Shown piece after piece: positions 4,576 to 6,397 of a stretch of 6,397 bases of DNA (positions are counted from its first letter, which is position 1; each line of letters opens with the position of its first letter). Source of the DNA: Phycisphaerae bacterium. GTDB lineage: Bacteria > Planctomycetota > Phycisphaerae > Sedimentisphaerales > SG8-4. The stretch is taken from positions 1 through 6,397 of the forward strand of contig JAUVYQ010000139.1 in assembly GCA_030603035.1 (NCBI GenBank). The letters run 5' to 3'. The notes beneath the pieces were generated by a model. It had not been told where the DNA came from. It worked only from the letters and a program-made list of their open reading frames with translations, and searched no databases. The position numbers and the translations under genes are program-made.

Positions 4576-4938
4576 TTAAACTCCTAAAAATTGAATATAC
4601 GCCAAAGCGTAGTAAGCTGGCAAGCCATTTTTTGCGTCGGTTGTTCCGGACGCCGGCACATTGTCGGTGATATGGTGGATCCCCATGCCTGATTGGATGG
4701 AAGCACCGGCACCAAAACTATGGGTATGGCCGTCGCCTGTGAAATCATGATCGTGATTAACGGCTCCACCGGTGGCGTGAACAGCATAAGTATCGCCACT
4801 ACCCGGAATAAACTTATTCCGCAGGTCTGGCGTGCCATTCGTTCCGTCGCACAACTGCCATCCCGATGGGATGTTGACAATGGAGCCTACCCAACTAACA
4901 ATCGAACCGATTGGACTAGGCAGCACAAAAGGTATCAT
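4576..4938 (-). CDS. Phage tail-collar domain protein, first paralogue
   Basis: A 120-aa stand-alone tail-collar domain, clearly a duplicate of its neighbour. Shared blocks are: IPSGWQLCDG (23-32); PDLRNKF (37-43); GDTYAV (48-53); GGAVNH (57-62); FTGDGHTHSFGAGASI (66-81); and LPAYYALAYI (106-115). By eye, about half the positions match the second copy. The differences cluster at the N-terminus and in the loop at 82-100, where receptor-binding variation would be expected. The ATG at 4938 lies inside the end of the preceding structural-type gene (23-nt overlap). Its ribosome site (CGGAG) is buried in a hairpin, which implies translational coupling. The likely role is a host-recognition tip of a particle; that it works without a conventional tail is inference. 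Confidence 0.85.
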   Translation of the reverse strand: MIPFVLPSPIGSIVSWVGSIVNIPSGWQLCDGTNGTPDLRNKFIPGSGDTYAVHATGGAVNHDHDFTGDGHTHSFGAGASIQSGMGIHHITDNVPASGTTDAKNGLPAYYALAYIQFLGV

Positions 4939-5614
4939 CTCGGAACGGCTCCGAGAGTCGACCGTCTGCTCTTAAGATTCGAGCGTAACACCACTGGTGT
5001 TGACCTTCAGCAATAGCGAAAGCCACGGGCCCCACATATGGGCTAGCGGTCGGAGCTCCGGTTACGCCATTGACTCCGCCCTTTAAACGCCACGGACCGG
5101 CAAAGAAGTTACGCTGTGCGTTTTGCGGTTGCCCCTGGAAGAAAAATATATGGGCTCCGGTTTCATCAGCCCAGTCCATTGTGTCATCGTAGGCGTAGGT
5201 GATTTGCTGTGTTGCCTCTGATGCTGTTATTGCGAAAGTTGGATCTTTTGCAGGCAGTTCAAAGACCACCGGTCCGGCATCGATGAGAGCGATGCCAACT
5301 TGTTTGCGGATCATGTTTGATCGCAGGTAGTGATTGAAACCCGACAGGTTGATAGTTTCGCCGAGCTTGTTTTTCATTGCAACGTTTGAAGCGTACAGAC
5401 CCCACGCTATACGTTGCGCAGCAGTGAGCGTCTGAGCCCAGCGATCGGTAAGGAACGCCATAGCTGCTCTGACAACCACCTGCAAGTCAGAGTTTGGATT
5501 AACGGGGGTTGTTCTGGCACGTACATAATTGCCAGACCGATTTCGGGCGTGCGTATTACCTGCGATGCTTCCAGACATCTGGACAATTCCGCCGCCATAT
5601 TTAACTAACGCCAT
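4916..5614 (-). CDS. Probable virion or structural protein, phage-associated family
   Basis: A 232-aa protein. The frame is open further upstream, but the ATG at 5614 has AAAGGAG at an ideal distance and gives the start MALVKYGGG. The N-terminal part has a glycine-rich opening (KYGGGIVQMSGSIAGNTHAR, 5-24) and RSGNYVRARTTPVNPNSDLQ (26-45). A helix follows with LTAAQRIAW (63-71), then LGETINLSGFNHYLRSN (84-100). The rest (about 105-232) is strand-rich, with aromatic and proline-containing segments. I remember similar N-termini in uncharacterised prophage-linked proteins of environmental bacteria, often near small collar proteins, but no experimental function. As first gene of module 2, directly before the collar genes, it is the best candidate for the main particle protein. 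This is inference. Only one downstream Cys pair (C209, C230) is present. Confidence 0.75.
   Translation of the reverse strand: MALVKYGGGIVQMSGSIAGNTHARNRSGNYVRARTTPVNPNSDLQVVVRAAMAFLTDRWAQTLTAAQRIAWGLYASNVAMKNKLGETINLSGFNHYLRSNMIRKQVGIALIDAGPVVFELPAKDPTFAITASEATQQITYAYDDTMDWADETGAHIFFFQGQPQNAQRNFFAGPWRLKGGVNGVTGAPTASPYVGPVAFAIAEGQHQWCYARILRADGRLSEPFRDDTFCAA
4939..4955 (-). promoter_or_regulatory. Hairpin hiding the ribosome site of the first collar gene
   Basis: CTCGGA (4939-4944) pairs with TCCGAG (4950-4955) around a 5-nt loop, immediately before the ATG at 4938. The Shine-Dalgarno-like CGGAG lies in the stem. Ribosomes finishing the overlapping upstream gene would open it, so expression would follow that of the structural-type protein. 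Confidence 0.55.
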
Positions 5615-5634
5615 GAGAAAAACTCCTTTCAATT

Positions 5635-5673
5635 AAAAAAAGGCTCGATGCCACTCGCTGACATCGAGCCTTT
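5635..5673 (-). terminator. Intrinsic terminator before the structural module
   Basis: A perfect 12-bp stem (5639-5650 with 5662-5673, core GGCTCGATG) and an 11-nt loop are followed on the minus strand by a run of seven Ts and AATT. It ends transcripts of the cysteine-rich gene. It also lies downstream of the 5714-5741 promoter and only about 8 nt before the AAAGGAG of the structural gene, so it must be read through for module 2 to be expressed. Confidence 0.85.
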
Positions 5674-5682
5674 ACGGAAGTC

Positions 5683-5700
5683 AACCGACACGGATCGGTT
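5683..5700 (-). promoter_or_regulatory. Leader hairpin upstream of the terminator
   Basis: AACCGA (5683-5688) pairs with TCGGTT (5695-5700) around a 6-nt loop. It would be the first structure in the module 2 transcript, about 10 nt before the terminator stem. It might be a binding site for an antitermination factor. No clear competing pairing with the terminator is visible. Confidence 0.4.
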
Positions 5701-5713
5701 GTATTTGTATACT

Positions 5714-5741
5714 TGTATACAGGCAGGACCTGAAAAGTCAA
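5714..5741 (-). promoter_or_regulatory. Sigma70-like promoter of the structural module
   Basis: On the minus strand, TTGACT (5741-5736) and TATACA (5719-5714) are separated by 16 bases. It lies just after the stop of the cysteine-rich gene. The -10 region contains two GTATAC palindromes (5708-5713 partly, 5715-5720) that could also be an operator. The spacer carries TTTTCAGGTCCTGCC, which recurs inverted at 3278-3292. Confidence 0.65.
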
Positions 5742-5750
5742 GGAAAAAAT

Positions 5751-6308
5751 TTACGATTCATATTTGACGAGCACGTTTACGCGGTATTTTGTGCTGTACA
5801 AGCCTATAACTTTGTCGGGCGGGTATGGCGTATCCAAAAGCCATTGATTAAAAAAACCTTCGTCGGTGGGCATGAGGTTATAATCATCGGTCAATTTCCA
5901 TGGAATCTCATCGATCGATTCCATCGAACATTGGCAGGTACCGCCAATGCCCCACGTGGCAGGGCCGCCGCAAGCTACCAGATCATTGTTGGAAAAGTCC
6001 TGGCAGATTGCGACTGGAGAGCCGGAAAAATACCAACCAGCTCCTATTACATATTGCAAGCTCGTGCCGCCAGGTGAAGCCCGATAGATCGTGGTTATTG
6101 GAGCATCACGCCACAAACACGGCGTGCCGATGACTTGTTCGACAACGTAAGTTCCTTCTGGAGGTGCCGGACCTGGTGCAAGCGGACATTCTGTAATTCC
6201 CGTAAAAAACAGTAACATTTTTAGCGGAGTTTTTCCCGCGGCCCACGTCCCGGGCGTACAGGCGGCACAATCGATTCCATATTCGGGAGTTTTAAGGACC
6301 TGACCCAT
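5751..6308 (-). CDS. Cysteine-rich phage-like protein of unknown function (complete copy)
   Basis: A 185-aa protein starting at the ATG at 6308, two bases after the rep stop; an in-frame TTG at 6314 exists here but is out of frame in the left copy. It has eight or so cysteines, including C-A-A-C (14-17), C-P-L-A-P-G near 40, T-P-C-L-W near 64 and C-Q-C near 125. It is rich in Gly, Pro and aromatic residues and has no signal peptide or membrane segment. The pattern suggests a strand-rich, metal- or disulfide-stabilised extracellular protein. I recall similar Cys-containing proteins in planctomycete prophage-like regions, but this is weak. It is read with integrase and rep and stops just before the structural-module promoter. 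The two copies in the window are under purifying selection, so it matters to the element. It may be a minor particle protein. Confidence 0.75.
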   Translation of the reverse strand: MGQVLKTPEYGIDCAACTPGTWAAGKTPLKMLLFFTGITECPLAPGPAPPEGTYVVEQVIGTPCLWRDAPITTIYRASPGGTSLQYVIGAGWYFSGSPVAICQDFSNNDLVACGGPATWGIGGTCQCSMESIDEIPWKLTDDYNLMPTDEGFFNQWLLDTPYPPDKVIGLYSTKYRVNVLVKYES

Positions 6309-6397
6309 TTTCAACCTGTCCGTGAAAAAAAAGTCGGGTCAATTTTTGGAGGTGGGCGTTCTTCGGCAATGTAGGCATCGTAAACCTGGCGTTCGAC
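6054..6397. repeat. Right copy of the terminal direct repeat
   Basis: This is the partner of 1-345. It carries the start of the complete cysteine-rich gene and the 3' end of a second rep copy. The two copies differ in coding DNA mostly by synonymous changes, so they look like two natural variants and not one sequence read twice with errors. Confidence 0.95.
6311..6397 (-). CDS. rep: 3' end of a second rep copy
   Basis: The last 28 codons of Rep plus the stop, repeating 259-345. The encoded residues are the same; the one substitution (TCC or TCA for Ser) is synonymous. The gene continues beyond the right edge of the window, showing that another unit, or the other side of a circle, follows. 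Confidence 0.9.
   Translation of the reverse strand, partial: VERQVYDAYIAEERPPPKIDPTFFSRTG

Noticed and set aside
6309..6314. In-frame TTG start at 6314 adding two residues to the cysteine-rich protein
   Set aside because: The left copy has one more base here, which puts the TTG out of frame while the ATG is kept, so the ATG is preferred.

Overview
The window is one unit of a roughly 6.05-kb mobile element that reads as circular or head-to-tail tandem. Positions 1-345 recur at 6054-6397 in the same orientation, and all recognisable genes lie on the minus strand. The content is phage- or plasmid-like: a rolling-circle (HUH) replication initiator, a short tyrosine recombinase, two phage tail-collar paralogues, a probable structural protein, a putative lipoprotein, an HNH nuclease and a cysteine-rich protein. 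No terminase, portal, packaging ATPase (including Zot type) or capsid protein of known fold can be recognised. The host is bacterial and probably has a diderm envelope (lipobox-like signal, Shine-Dalgarno sites, sigma70-like promoters). A planctomycete or another environmental bacterium is only a guess from remembered resemblance of the structural-type proteins.

Layout in the direction of transcription (right to left). Module 1 starts at a TTGACA/TATGTT promoter (2025-2053) and runs integrase (1983-1381), rep (from a TTG at 1260 to 259), then the cysteine-rich gene 2-3 nt after the rep stop. That gene is cut by the left edge of the window, but its counterpart is complete at 6308-5751, which is why the unit looks circular or tandem. 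Module 2 starts at a TTGACT/TATACA promoter (5714-5741) and runs the 232-aa structural-type protein, two tail-collar proteins, a 51-aa protein, a lipoprotein-like protein and an HNH nuclease. Their spacing is tight or overlapping. A strong intrinsic terminator (5635-5673) sits between the module 2 promoter and its first gene, so the module needs read-through.

Between HNH and the integrase promoter lies about 1.3 kb with no credible gene (2054-3365). It is GC-rich and very rich in secondary structure: a near-ideal three-way junction (2405-2603), a 10-bp G/C hairpin (2753-2779), a long hairpin with a GNRA-type loop (2845-2887), a duplicated 40-bp hairpin unit (2911-2950 and 2988-3027) and a G-quadruplex motif (3044-3058). 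It is the best candidate for the replication origin, a packaging or recombination site, a large structured RNA, or several of these.

A working model: Rep nicks and replicates the circle, the recombinase integrates it or resolves multimers, and module 2 makes an extracellular particle or host-attachment apparatus. Whether this is a small virus, a satellite dependent on a helper, or a plasmid carrying tail-like genes cannot be decided from the sequence alone.
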